Assembly: GCF_014490575.1 (NCBI RefSeq)
Contig: NZ_CP061033.1
Location: forward strand, 1,178,001 to 1,242,000
DNA from: Corynebacterium zhongnanshanii
GTDB lineage: Bacteria; Actinomycetota; Actinomycetes; Mycobacteriales; Mycobacteriaceae
Length of the DNA stretch: 64,000 bases
Reading direction: 5' to 3'
Shown here: positions 37,974-45,964 of the stretch, one piece after another
How the letters are laid out: the number at the start of each line of letters is the position of its first letter
Numbering within the stretch: position 1 is the stretch's first letter
The notes under the pieces: generated by a model
Seen by the model: only the letters and a program-made list of their open reading frames with translations
Database searches by the model: none
Told to the model about the DNA's origin: nothing
Position numbers and translations under genes: made by a program

Positions 37974-40900
37974 TTAGGTATTCGAACGGGACATTCTCTG
38001 CGAAATAACGCGCGTCACACCATCGCCACGCATCGTCACGCCGTACAGAACATTGGCCACATCCATCGTGGGTTTCTGGTGCGTGATGACGATCAGCTGG
38101 GAATCCTTCCGCAGCTCTTCAAACAGAGCGATCAGTCGTCGCAGGTTCACGTCATCCAGCGCCGCTTCCACCTCGTCCATCACATAGAACGGGGACGGCC
38201 GCGCGCGGAAGATAGCCACCAGCATGGCCAACGCGGTGAGGGACTTCTCTCCACCGGACAGCAGGGACAGGCGCTTGACCTTCTTGCCCGGCGGGCGCGC
38301 TTCCACCTCAATGCCGGTGGTCAGCATGTCATCGGGCTCCGTGAGCACCAGCCGCCCTTGGCCGCCCGGGAATAGCGTCTGGAACACCCGCGGGAACTCC
38401 GCCTCCACGTCCTTCCACGCGTCGGTAAACAGGTGCAGGATCGTGTCATCCACGTCCTGAATCACATCCTGCAGGTCCTTGCGCGCCTGCTCCACGTCGT
38501 CCAGCTGTTGGGACAGGAACGTGAAGCGCTCCTCCAGCGCCTTGTACTCCTCCAAGGCCAGAGGGTTGACCTTACCCAGAGAATTGAGCGACTTCTCTGC
38601 CTTTTTCAGCTCCGCGCGGGTCTCGGTGGCATCGAAATCGTCCGGTAATTGTTCGGACAGCAGCTGCTCGGCGTTCATCGCCAGCTGCTCCATCGCGTGG
38701 TTCAGCGCCTGCTCCAGCTTCACTTGAGCCTGCGTGCGCGCGAGCTCCGCCTCGTGCGCCGCATTGTTTACGCGGCCCAGCTGCGCTTGCAACGCCGAGA
38801 GCTTATCCTTCTGCTGCGCCAGGGCAGCCTGCCATTGCTTCAGGGTCTGCTCCGTGGTGCTGCGCTGCGCCTCCGCGTTCAGCAGTGCCGCGGCGATGCG
38901 TTGCTCCACGCGCCGAGCCTGCGTGTGCACGGCCTGGGCCATCACGCGCACAGCGGCCTTTCGCTGCTGAGAACGTTCAAATTGTTCGCGAGACTGTTGC
39001 TCGTGGCGCGCTTGGCGTCGGAGGGCATCGGCACGGCCCCGCGTGGCCTCCGCACGTTCCTCCGCGGTGCGCAACGCCAGCCGTGCCTCGGTCTCCATCG
39101 AACGCACCTGGGTCAGCGCCTGAGCGGCCGCGTCACGCTCGGCGGTGGAGGCAACTTCGGGGTGATCGTCGTCCTCCACCCGGGACACGCGGTCGTTGAG
39201 CTCCGCCAACTCCTCCTCGGCGGCGTTCAAGGCCTGCTCCGCCGCGTCGCGTTGCTGCGCCGCACGCTGCCATTGGGATTCCGCCGCCGTGTATTGCTTC
39301 TCCACCGCCGCGTAGTGCTGCTCTACGGCGACGCGTGCGGCCCGTTGCTCCTGAACCTTTGCCCTGGCCGACGCCGCCGTGGTGCGCAGGTCATTCGCCG
39401 CATCCAAGGCTCCGCGCAGCTGCCCTTGGAGGTCGTCCAGGGTGTAGCGTGTGCGTTCCACCTCCGCCTCCAGCTGGGCGATGTTCTCCGCGATCTCCAC
39501 GGCGTTGGAGGCCCCACCTGTGCCGGCGGCGACCCAACCGGACCCGTAGAGGGTACCGGTACGCGTGACGGCGCGCAGGCGGGAATCCTGCTCCACGACC
39601 CGCCGGGCCTCGTCTCCGGACTCCACCGCGACCACGTCCACCAGCACGCTGGTGAGCGCGTGCTGCAACTCCTCAGGGCAGTCGATGAGGTCCAGCAGCC
39701 ACTGCCCTGCTGCCGGGGTGAGGTCCAGCCTCCAGGTATTCTTATCTGCCCGGGGTTCCATCAGGACGGCGCGGCCGGCGTTAGCATCTTCCAGCGTGGT
39801 GACGATGGAGTCCTCCAGCGGCGCGATCACGCCCGCATCCGAGGCAGCGCCCAGGGCGCTCGCAAGTGCCGCACCCCAGCCCGACTGAGCTGCGACAGCA
39901 TCCGCGATCGACCGAGCCGATACGCCTGCTTTCTCCGCCGCCTCCACGGCCACCGCGGCGCCGTCAGAGGGGCGCAACCGCTCCCGCCACGCAGCAAGGG
40001 TGGCCTGTCCGTGGGCGATGTCCTTCTCCAGCTGCAGCTGCTGCGCCCGAAGCGCCTCGGAACGCTCTTCGGCCCCGGCTGCTTCCCGCTCCGCGCGTGC
40101 GGTATCCTCTTCCAGCCCGGAAAAGTCGCCGCTTGCCTCCTCCACGGCATCGCGCGCCTGGGCGCGCTCGTCGTCCATGGAGTCCAGCATCTCCTTGAAG
40201 TGCTCAACGGACTCCGCGGCGCGTTCCAGCTGGGTGCGCGCGTTGTCCACGCGGGCCGTGGCTGCCTCGTGCTGCGCGAGCAGGCGCACCACGCCTTCGC
40301 GGCGATCCGCGATGGCCCGGGCCTGGGCCAGGTGTTCCCGTTCGGCCTCGCGGGCGGCATCTTCTGCCTCGAGGACAGATTCCCTGATGGACTCCAGGCT
40401 CTCCTGGGCCATCTCCACGGCCTCGTCCAGGGCCTGCTGTTCGAGCTCTGCTGCCTCCGCCCGGGCCAGGATCTCGTCGGGATCGGGTCCGGTCCACACC
40501 GCGTCTGCCGTGGATTCGGCCCTGTCCGCGGCGATGCGCACGGTCGCGGCATTCTTTTCGGAGACCGCCGACAGGCGATACCACAGGTTCTTGGCACTTT
40601 CGGCTTCTTCCAGGGCGGTGCGCAGCTCTTCCTCGGTGATCGCCAGCTCTTCCGAGTGCACCTCGACCGTTTGCTGGAGCTCCTCCAGCTGTTCGTTGAG
40701 TTGCTGGGCTCGCTGGGTCGTGTCCTCGAGGCTCGCGGATAGTTGCGTCACCTGGTGCGCCGCCAGCTGCACGCGGGCTGTGCGGATGGTGGCCTGGACG
40801 GTGGAGGCCTTCTTCGCCGCTTCCGCCTGCCGCGCCAGGGGCCCCAGCTGCTTGTGCAGCTCGTCGGTGAGGTCGTGCAGGCGGTCGAGGTTCGCCTGCA

Positions 40901-41450
40901 TGTTCACCAGTTTCCTCTGCGCTTTTTCCTTTCGACGCCGGTGTTTCAGCACCCCGGCCGCCTCCTCAATGAAGGCGCGTCGTTCCTCCGGCCGGGACTC
41001 CAGGATCTGGGCGAGCCGTCCCTGACCCACGATCACGTGCATTTCGCGGCCGATACCGGTGTCCGACAGGAGCTCTTGAATGTCCATCAGACGGGACTTG
41101 GTCCCGTTGATCTCGTATTCTGAAGCGCCGTCGCGGAACATGCGGCGCGTGACGGAGACTTCCGAATACTCGATGGGCAGTTGGCCATCCGAGTTATCGA
41201 TGGTCAGTGTGACTTCTGCTCGGCCCAAGGCCTTGCGCTCGCCCGCGCCGGCGAAGATCACGTCCTCCATCTTTCCGCCACGCAGAGTCTTGGCGGAGTG
41301 CTCGCCCATCACCCATGCCAGGGCGTCCACCACGTTGGATTTTCCAGAGCCGTTGGGTCCCACCACAGCGCAAATCCCTGGCTCGAGCTTGAGGGTCGTT
41401 GGCTGCGCGAACGACTTAAAGCCTTTGAGGGTCAGGGATTTGAGATACAC
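37974..41450 (-). CDS. smc: Chromosome segregation protein SMC
   Basis: Condensin ATPase organising the chromosome with ScpAB. 1158 residues: N-terminal head with GPNGSGKSNVVDALAWVMGE (residues 32-51), long coiled coil rich in Glu, Ala, Arg and Gln, a hinge near residues 500-660 (APLEDSIVTTLEDANAGR region), a second coiled coil, and the C-terminal head with LLSGGEKSLTALAML (ABC signature) and FYVMDEVEAALDD (Walker B). It follows the PhzF-family gene by 10 bp. Confidence 0.97.
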   Translation of the reverse strand: MYLKSLTLKGFKSFAQPTTLKLEPGICAVVGPNGSGKSNVVDALAWVMGEHSAKTLRGGKMEDVIFAGAGERKALGRAEVTLTIDNSDGQLPIEYSEVSVTRRMFRDGASEYEINGTKSRLMDIQELLSDTGIGREMHVIVGQGRLAQILESRPEERRAFIEEAAGVLKHRRRKEKAQRKLVNMQANLDRLHDLTDELHKQLGPLARQAEAAKKASTVQATIRTARVQLAAHQVTQLSASLEDTTQRAQQLNEQLEELQQTVEVHSEELAITEEELRTALEEAESAKNLWYRLSAVSEKNAATVRIAADRAESTADAVWTGPDPDEILARAEAAELEQQALDEAVEMAQESLESIRESVLEAEDAAREAEREHLAQARAIADRREGVVRLLAQHEAATARVDNARTQLERAAESVEHFKEMLDSMDDERAQARDAVEEASGDFSGLEEDTARAEREAAGAEERSEALRAQQLQLEKDIAHGQATLAAWRERLRPSDGAAVAVEAAEKAGVSARSIADAVAAQSGWGAALASALGAASDAGVIAPLEDSIVTTLEDANAGRAVLMEPRADKNTWRLDLTPAAGQWLLDLIDCPEELQHALTSVLVDVVAVESGDEARRVVEQDSRLRAVTRTGTLYGSGWVAAGTGGASNAVEIAENIAQLEAEVERTRYTLDDLQGQLRGALDAANDLRTTAASARAKVQEQRAARVAVEQHYAAVEKQYTAAESQWQRAAQQRDAAEQALNAAEEELAELNDRVSRVEDDDHPEVASTAERDAAAQALTQVRSMETEARLALRTAEERAEATRGRADALRRQARHEQQSREQFERSQQRKAAVRVMAQAVHTQARRVEQRIAAALLNAEAQRSTTEQTLKQWQAALAQQKDKLSALQAQLGRVNNAAHEAELARTQAQVKLEQALNHAMEQLAMNAEQLLSEQLPDDFDATETRAELKKAEKSLNSLGKVNPLALEEYKALEERFTFLSQQLDDVEQARKDLQDVIQDVDDTILHLFTDAWKDVEAEFPRVFQTLFPGGQGRLVLTEPDDMLTTGIEVEARPPGKKVKRLSLLSGGEKSLTALAMLVAIFRARPSPFYVMDEVEAALDDVNLRRLIALFEELRKDSQLIVITHQKPTMDVANVLYGVTMRGDGVTRVISQRMSRSNT

Positions 41451-41460
41451 GCGTAACAGT

Positions 41461-42324
41461 CTACAAGGTGATGGTTCCCTGAATCACGCTGGTGGCGCGA
41501 CCGCCAACCCAGATCTCAGACTGATCCTCATCGGCCGTGATGTGCACCCGCCCGGCACGCCCGATCGCGGTGCCCTGGGCGGCAACATAGGGGGCCGTGG
41601 CGCGCCCAGTGGACAGCAGCCACTGTGCGGCGGCGGCGTTCAGGCTGCCGGTCACGGGATCCTCGCGCAGGGGCTCGGTGCCTTCGGTGAAGAAGGCACG
41701 AACCTCCCACGCTGGCTCCTGACTGTCCTCCGACGCCACGGCGTGCGCCCCGATCACTCCGATGTCCCAGCGGCCTGGGTGCTGAGAGGCGTCGGGCTTT
41801 AAGGAGAGCACGGTCTCCGCACTATCCAGAAGGAGCCCCACCCAGCCTGGGCCGTTGTCGAGCCACTCGGCGTCGACGATGCAGCTGCGGTCAATTCCCA
41901 ACATCTGGCTCAGGGTCGCGACCAGGTCCGCATCCACGGGGCCCGTGCGCAAGCGTTCAGGGGCTTGGAAGGCGAGCGTGTCCCCGTCGATGGTGATGGG
42001 GATCAGGCCTGCCTCGCACTGCTGGATGATGGTTCCCGGCGTGCGGGGCGCACCACCTGCCTCCAGCCATGCCCGGGCGGTTCCCAGCGTGGGGTGCCCG
42101 GCAAAGGGCAATTCCTTGTTCAGGCTGAAAATGCGCACGCGATAGTCCGCGCCGGGATCGGTGGGCGGCAGCACAAAGGTGCATTCAGACAGGTTGGACC
42201 AGACGGAGAATCGGCGCATGGTGGCGTCATCGAGCCCCTCGGCGTCCAGCACCACGGCCACGGGATTGCCCGTGCCGGGATCCTGACCGAAGACGTCGAC
42301 CTGGCTAAAACGCCGGCTGGTCAT
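41461..42324 (-). CDS. PhzF family isomerase/epimerase-like protein
   Basis: 287 residues with the PhzF marks FSQVDVFGQDPGTGNPVAVV (N-terminus), NLSECTFVLPP with the catalytic Glu, FAGHPTLGTARAWLEAGG, and the C-terminal EDPVTGSLNAAAAQWL glycine-rich region. The family shares the diaminopimelate epimerase fold; most members have no known substrate, so the assignment stops at family level. It overlaps rnc by 4 bp and precedes smc, taking the place where mutM is found in relatives. Confidence 0.9.
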   Translation of the reverse strand: MTSRRFSQVDVFGQDPGTGNPVAVVLDAEGLDDATMRRFSVWSNLSECTFVLPPTDPGADYRVRIFSLNKELPFAGHPTLGTARAWLEAGGAPRTPGTIIQQCEAGLIPITIDGDTLAFQAPERLRTGPVDADLVATLSQMLGIDRSCIVDAEWLDNGPGWVGLLLDSAETVLSLKPDASQHPGRWDIGVIGAHAVASEDSQEPAWEVRAFFTEGTEPLREDPVTGSLNAAAAQWLLSTGRATAPYVAAQGTAIGRAGRVHITADEDQSEIWVGGRATSVIQGTITL

Positions 42325-43067
42325 GACTCTCCGCCATCACGAAGCAGCTTCACCGCCGCAGCCGCAGCCTTGTGTTCGGCTTCGCGCTTGGTCTTCCCTG
42401 TTCCCGTGGATTGCAGCAGGCCCGTGAGGTTGAGCACCGCGTGGAACGTCTGATCGTGCTCAGGCCCCTCCACGGTGATGGTGAAGATGGGCTCGACCTG
42501 AATCCGGCGACCGGCCAGCTCTTCAGTCAAGGTGGTCTTCCAGTCCATGGTGCGGCCCTTCACCTCCGCCGCGTCGATGCGGCTGGCGAAAATGCGCAGG
42601 ATTGTTGCGCGGGCGACCTCGAAGCCCTGCTCCAGGTAGATCGCACCCAGGATGGCCTCCACGGTATCCGCAAGGATGGAGTCCTTATCTGCGCCATCGG
42701 TGCGCTGCTCGCCGCGGCCGAGCAGGATGTACTGACCCAGGCCCAGCTCGCGGGCCACGGAAGCCAGGGCGTACATGTTCACCACGGAGGCACGCATCTT
42801 GGAGATGTCGGACTCAGTGTTGTGTGGGTATTGCTTATACAGTTGCTCGGCCACGGACACGCCCAGCACCGCATCGCCCAAAAACTCCAGGCGCTCATTG
42901 TTGGGGAGGTTGTCATTCTCGTTGGCAAAGGAGCGGTGTGTGAGCGCCAGGCGCAAGATATCATCGCTCAAGCTCACGCCCCACGCCTCAAGCAATGGGG
43001 CGTGATCGGTCTTGTTATACGCTGCGTGCAGCGCGGGCTCCCCTGTTAAGCGCCGTTTGCGGGCCAC
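42321..43067 (-). CDS. rnc: Ribonuclease III
   Basis: Double-strand-specific endoribonuclease processing rRNA and mRNA. 248 residues: endonuclease domain with NERLEFLGDAVLG (signature) and the second acidic site in DKDSILADTVEAILGAIYL, followed by a dsRNA-binding domain (WKTTLTEELAGR and TGTGKTKREAEHKAAAAAV). It lies 15 bp after DUF177 and overlaps the PhzF-family gene by 4 bp. Confidence 0.96.
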   Translation of the reverse strand: MARKRRLTGEPALHAAYNKTDHAPLLEAWGVSLSDDILRLALTHRSFANENDNLPNNERLEFLGDAVLGVSVAEQLYKQYPHNTESDISKMRASVVNMYALASVARELGLGQYILLGRGEQRTDGADKDSILADTVEAILGAIYLEQGFEVARATILRIFASRIDAAEVKGRTMDWKTTLTEELAGRRIQVEPIFTITVEGPEHDQTFHAVLNLTGLLQSTGTGKTKREAEHKAAAAAVKLLRDGGES

Positions 43068-43082
43068 AGATTGTATCCTTCC

Positions 43083-43679
43083 CTACTTGGATTCTTGGTC
43101 GTCCACGGTGAACTTCTTCAGCGCGGCCCAGCGTGGATCGATGGGTTCCTCGTCGGCGTCCTCACCGTCGAGGCCTTCCGGTCGGGCCGATTCGCCGCCC
43201 ACGGCCAAGGCACCATCCACGGTTCCGGCCGGCGTGGGGGTTTCCTCCACGCAGTGCTGTCCGAAATCTTCACACACGGGGCTAAACGGCGCGTTCAGGC
43301 CGGCCTCGTCCAGGACCAATTGCGTGATATCGATCGTGCCGTCTTTGACCAGTAGCGGCTCGCCGTCTTCGTCGTCTGCATCGTCGCCACTGATGAAGTC
43401 TTCGGTGAAGCCAAAGACATCATTGATGGTGTAGTCGAAGGTGGTCTGGATGTCCTGAAGGCACAGGCTGCAGGTGCCGGCGGCGGCCGCCTGGACCTGC
43501 GCGTTAATGAGCACGGCCTCACCCAGGTTGCTTAACGTGCCGTGAACCTCCACCGGGGTATTCTCCTCGACCGCCAACATGTTTCCGCCCCAGCGAACCG
43601 GCGAGGGACCGGTCGCCTCAACAGGTTCGCTCAGGCCGGTAGGAACGTCGGACACTTCGATCACGAATGGGTTGCTCAT
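43083..43679 (-). CDS. DUF177 (YceD) family protein
   Basis: 198 residues from the ATG at 43679 (MSNPFVIEVSDVP). It has the family pattern: a CSLCLQ pair in the middle, an acidic patch (SGDDADDEDGEP) and later CEDFGQHC, together able to bind a metal. In other bacteria YceD is linked to rRNA precursor handling. Usual position beside rnc. The C-terminal 45 residues are acidic and end in WAALKKFTVDDQESK. The upstream extension of the frame has no similarity. Confidence 0.88.
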   Translation of the reverse strand: MSNPFVIEVSDVPTGLSEPVEATGPSPVRWGGNMLAVEENTPVEVHGTLSNLGEAVLINAQVQAAAAGTCSLCLQDIQTTFDYTINDVFGFTEDFISGDDADDEDGEPLLVKDGTIDITQLVLDEAGLNAPFSPVCEDFGQHCVEETPTPAGTVDGALAVGGESARPEGLDGEDADEEPIDPRWAALKKFTVDDQESK

Positions 43680-43753
43680 AGCTACATTTGTACCCTGAGT
43701 GGGCACTGGCGTGCGAATCTCCGCTGGGTTCACAGCGGGAGCAACCAGCAGGC

Positions 43754-44506
43754 TTAGTCGGCGTGCTCCTCGTAGCGGTGATCCCGTGGTTCCCGAGAGG
43801 TGCGCGATGGCGCGTGTCCGGACACTCCGGCTCCCTTGCGCAGCGCCGCGCGATCCCTGGTGACCGTGCGCAACGTGGCGTTGAGGGTGTTTTCGAACTC
43901 GGCCAGCGTGGAGTCCACGTAGCGGTCGCATTCGGTCCGCAGGCGGTCAGAATCGGCGTGCGCGGACTCCACGATGCGCTGGGACTCCGCCTGGGCGATG
44001 CGTACAACCTCGGACTCGGACACCAGGCGAGCCTGCTCCGCCAAACCTTCATCCACCGAACGCTGGTAGGACTCGTTACCGCTGGTGATCAGGCGGTTGG
44101 CTTCAGCCTCGGCGCGGGACGTGACGGTCTCGTATTCACGACGGGCGTTTTCCACCAGCGTTTCGGCGCGGTCTTCCGCTTGAGCGACGGTCTGGGTGGC
44201 GCGCGCTTCGGCGTCGTCAATAATTTTGGCAGCACGTGCCTCAGCTTCGGCGAGGATGTCGTCGCGTTCCCTCTCCGCGTCGGAGATCAAGGTGTCCGCG
44301 TGGTTTTGCGCATCGTCGATGATGCCGTCCCGGTGATCCAACACGTCCTGCGCGTCATCCATCTCGACGGGGATGGCGTTGCGCATCTCGTCGAGAATGT
44401 CGAGGACGTCGCGTCGCGGAACCATGCAATTGGACGTCATCGGCACGCTGTAGGCTTGCTCCACCATGTGCTGGAGGTCATCCATACCCTGGAAAGTCTT
44501 GTACAT
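43754..44506 (-). CDS. sepIVA: SepIVA-like DivIVA-domain septation protein
   Basis: 250 residues from the ATG at 44506 (MYKTFQGMDDL). A short conserved N-terminus (QAYSVPMTSNCMVPRRDVL) is followed by a nearly continuous coiled coil (about 45-230) with repeated AEARA/DDAEARA patterns and a basic disordered tail. Sequence and position next to DUF177-rnc match the mycobacterial SepIVA gene, which is needed for division and polar growth. Two upstream ATGs exist; the chosen one matches the family start. Likely interacts with division or lipid-synthesis proteins at the membrane. Confidence 0.87.
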   Translation of the reverse strand: MYKTFQGMDDLQHMVEQAYSVPMTSNCMVPRRDVLDILDEMRNAIPVEMDDAQDVLDHRDGIIDDAQNHADTLISDAERERDDILAEAEARAAKIIDDAEARATQTVAQAEDRAETLVENARREYETVTSRAEAEANRLITSGNESYQRSVDEGLAEQARLVSESEVVRIAQAESQRIVESAHADSDRLRTECDRYVDSTLAEFENTLNATLRTVTRDRAALRKGAGVSGHAPSRTSREPRDHRYEEHAD

Positions 44507-44584
44507 GCATCCCATCATGCAACATCAGTCACACAAGTCACGATAGGACACACGGGTTCCTGAAAAATTGTGAGGAACGCTTCC

Positions 44585-45070
44585 CTAGGACGAAAACTTA
44601 GCGCGCATAGCCTCCACCACGGGCTCCGGCATCAGACCGGACACATCCCCGCCGTACTTCGCCACTTCCTTGCACAGCGTGGAGGACACATAGCCATAGT
44701 CCGGGTTGGTCAGCAGGAAGTACGTCTCCGCCCCAGACAGGCGCTGGTTCATCTGGGCCATGGGCAGTTCGTATTCATAGTCCAGGGAACTGCGCAGTCC
44801 CTTCACCATCGCCTGAATATCGTGCTTCTTCAGGTAATCCACCAGCAGGGAATCCCACTTATCCACCGTGATGTTTGTCGGGCCGTTGGGAAGCGCGTCG
44901 ATAGAACGACGGATCAGGTCCATCCGCTCCTCGGCATCGAACAACCCGGACTTGTTGGGGTTGTAGGTCACCAGCACGGTCACCTCATCGAAGGTGGCCG
45001 CCGCGCGGGTAAAGATGTCCAGATGGCCATTGGTCACAGGATCGAAAGATCCGGGGCATACAACTCGCAT
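44585..45070 (-). CDS. coaD: Phosphopantetheine adenylyltransferase
   Basis: Fourth step of coenzyme A synthesis. 161 residues with PGSFDPVTNGHLDIFTRA (nucleotidyltransferase HxGH motif as NGHL), VKGLRSSLDYEYELPMAQMN and the ISSTxVKE-like SSTLCKEVAKYGG. It is the last gene of the recG-biotinyl-rsmD-coaD run, 39 bp after rsmD. Confidence 0.97.
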   Translation of the reverse strand: MRVVCPGSFDPVTNGHLDIFTRAAATFDEVTVLVTYNPNKSGLFDAEERMDLIRRSIDALPNGPTNITVDKWDSLLVDYLKKHDIQAMVKGLRSSLDYEYELPMAQMNQRLSGAETYFLLTNPDYGYVSSTLCKEVAKYGGDVSGLMPEPVVEAMRAKFSS

Positions 45071-45109
45071 TGAAATCCTCGCCAGTCTCTATTCGCTACT
45101 CGTTGCTCG

Positions 45110-45709
45110 TTACTCGTTCATCTCTGCATGGGCTACACGGCGCCACAGAGCCATATCAAAGCGAGCTATTCCAAAAGTACGCTTTTTCAACTTCTGACTG
45201 GTGGGTTCAAACCCGTCCGGCCACTGGGTCTGCGCCGAGTCCCGGTGCCGCTCCACTACCACCATCGCATCGTCTGCCAGCAGCGGCTGCAGGGCGCACA
45301 GCATGTCGTGCACGGCATCGTCGTCCAGGTCGTACGGTGGATCGACCAGCACCATGGTGAAGTGCCCCTGCTGCGCGCCCGCCACGAACGTAGAAGCCTT
45401 CGCTTCCACCACCCGCGCGGAGTCCTTCGGCAGTTCCTTGGCCACCACCTGAATGTTGTGCTTGATGGTCGCAACAGCCTGCGGGCTGGAATCCACCAGG
45501 GTCACGCTCCGCGCGCCCCGGGACAACGCCTCCAGCCCCAACGCGCCGGACCCAGCAAAGAGATCAAGCACCACCTGATCCTGGAAACCCACGCGCGCCT
45601 GCAGCGACGAAAACAGCCCCTCGCGCGCCCGGTCTGACGTGGGCCGGGTCCCTTCGCTAGGCACTTTAATCCTGCGGCTGCGTGCCGTTCCCGCAATAAT
45701 GCGTGTCAT
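45110..45709 (-). CDS. rsmD: 16S rRNA (guanine966-N2)-methyltransferase
   Basis: 199 residues. SAM site LDLFAGSGALGLEALSRGA, catalytic motif IV as LVDPPYDLDD, and the N-terminal MTRIIAGTARSRRI with RPTSDRAREGLFSSL typical of RsmD. It begins right after the stop codon of the biotinyl-domain gene (no gap) and precedes coaD, a widely conserved pair. Its stop lies within a short run of ACTCGTT-type repeats (about 45096-45116). Confidence 0.95.
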   Translation of the reverse strand: MTRIIAGTARSRRIKVPSEGTRPTSDRAREGLFSSLQARVGFQDQVVLDLFAGSGALGLEALSRGARSVTLVDSSPQAVATIKHNIQVVAKELPKDSARVVEAKASTFVAGAQQGHFTMVLVDPPYDLDDDAVHDMLCALQPLLADDAMVVVERHRDSAQTQWPDGFEPTSQKLKKRTFGIARFDMALWRRVAHAEMNE

Positions 45710-45916
45710 CTACACAATCTCCACAATCTCGTCGCCACCCTGAACGTTCACGAAGTCCTCCCGCTGGGTGCGTTTCACGGTCCCTGGCGCCGGTGCCAAC
45801 ACGGGTGCCTCCAGCTTGATCGCCTCCACCGTGGCAAGCTCGGTCCCTGTGGTCACTTCTTCGCCATCGGCCACGCAATATCGGACCACTCCGGCGAAGG
45901 GCGCGTAAATCTTCAT
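45710..45916 (-). CDS. Stand-alone biotinyl/lipoyl-attachment domain protein
   Basis: Only 68 residues, a complete single biotinyl domain: MKIYAPFAGVV start, hairpin tip VEAIKLEAP with Lys34 as the predicted biotin site, and the closing GTVKRTQ...GGDEIVEIV strands. The usual EAMKM flanks are EAIKL here, so biotinylation is likely but not certain. A carrier partner for an acyl-CoA carboxylase is the best guess; no carboxylase gene is in the window. It abuts rsmD. Confidence 0.8.
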   Translation of the reverse strand: MKIYAPFAGVVRYCVADGEEVTTGTELATVEAIKLEAPVLAPAPGTVKRTQREDFVNVQGGDEIVEIV

Positions 45917-45964
45917 GGGGCTTAGTGTACCGCCTCTCCCTCACACACCCGGCCGTCCCGTGGG

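Noticed and set aside
38649..40742. A 697-codon open frame on the plus strand
   Set aside because: It lies entirely antisense to smc, whose motifs are clear. Long antisense frames are expected in high-GC coding DNA, and the translation is Leu/Arg/His-rich without domains.
44556..44578. GTTCCT/AGGAAC inverted pair downstream of coaD as a terminator
   Set aside because: Only 6 bp with no T-run; could be chance in the sepIVA-coaD gap.
45089..45116. Short tandem ACTCGTT-like repeats near the rsmD stop
   Set aside because: Only about three degenerate copies of 7 bp; too short to call a regulatory or CRISPR-like repeat.
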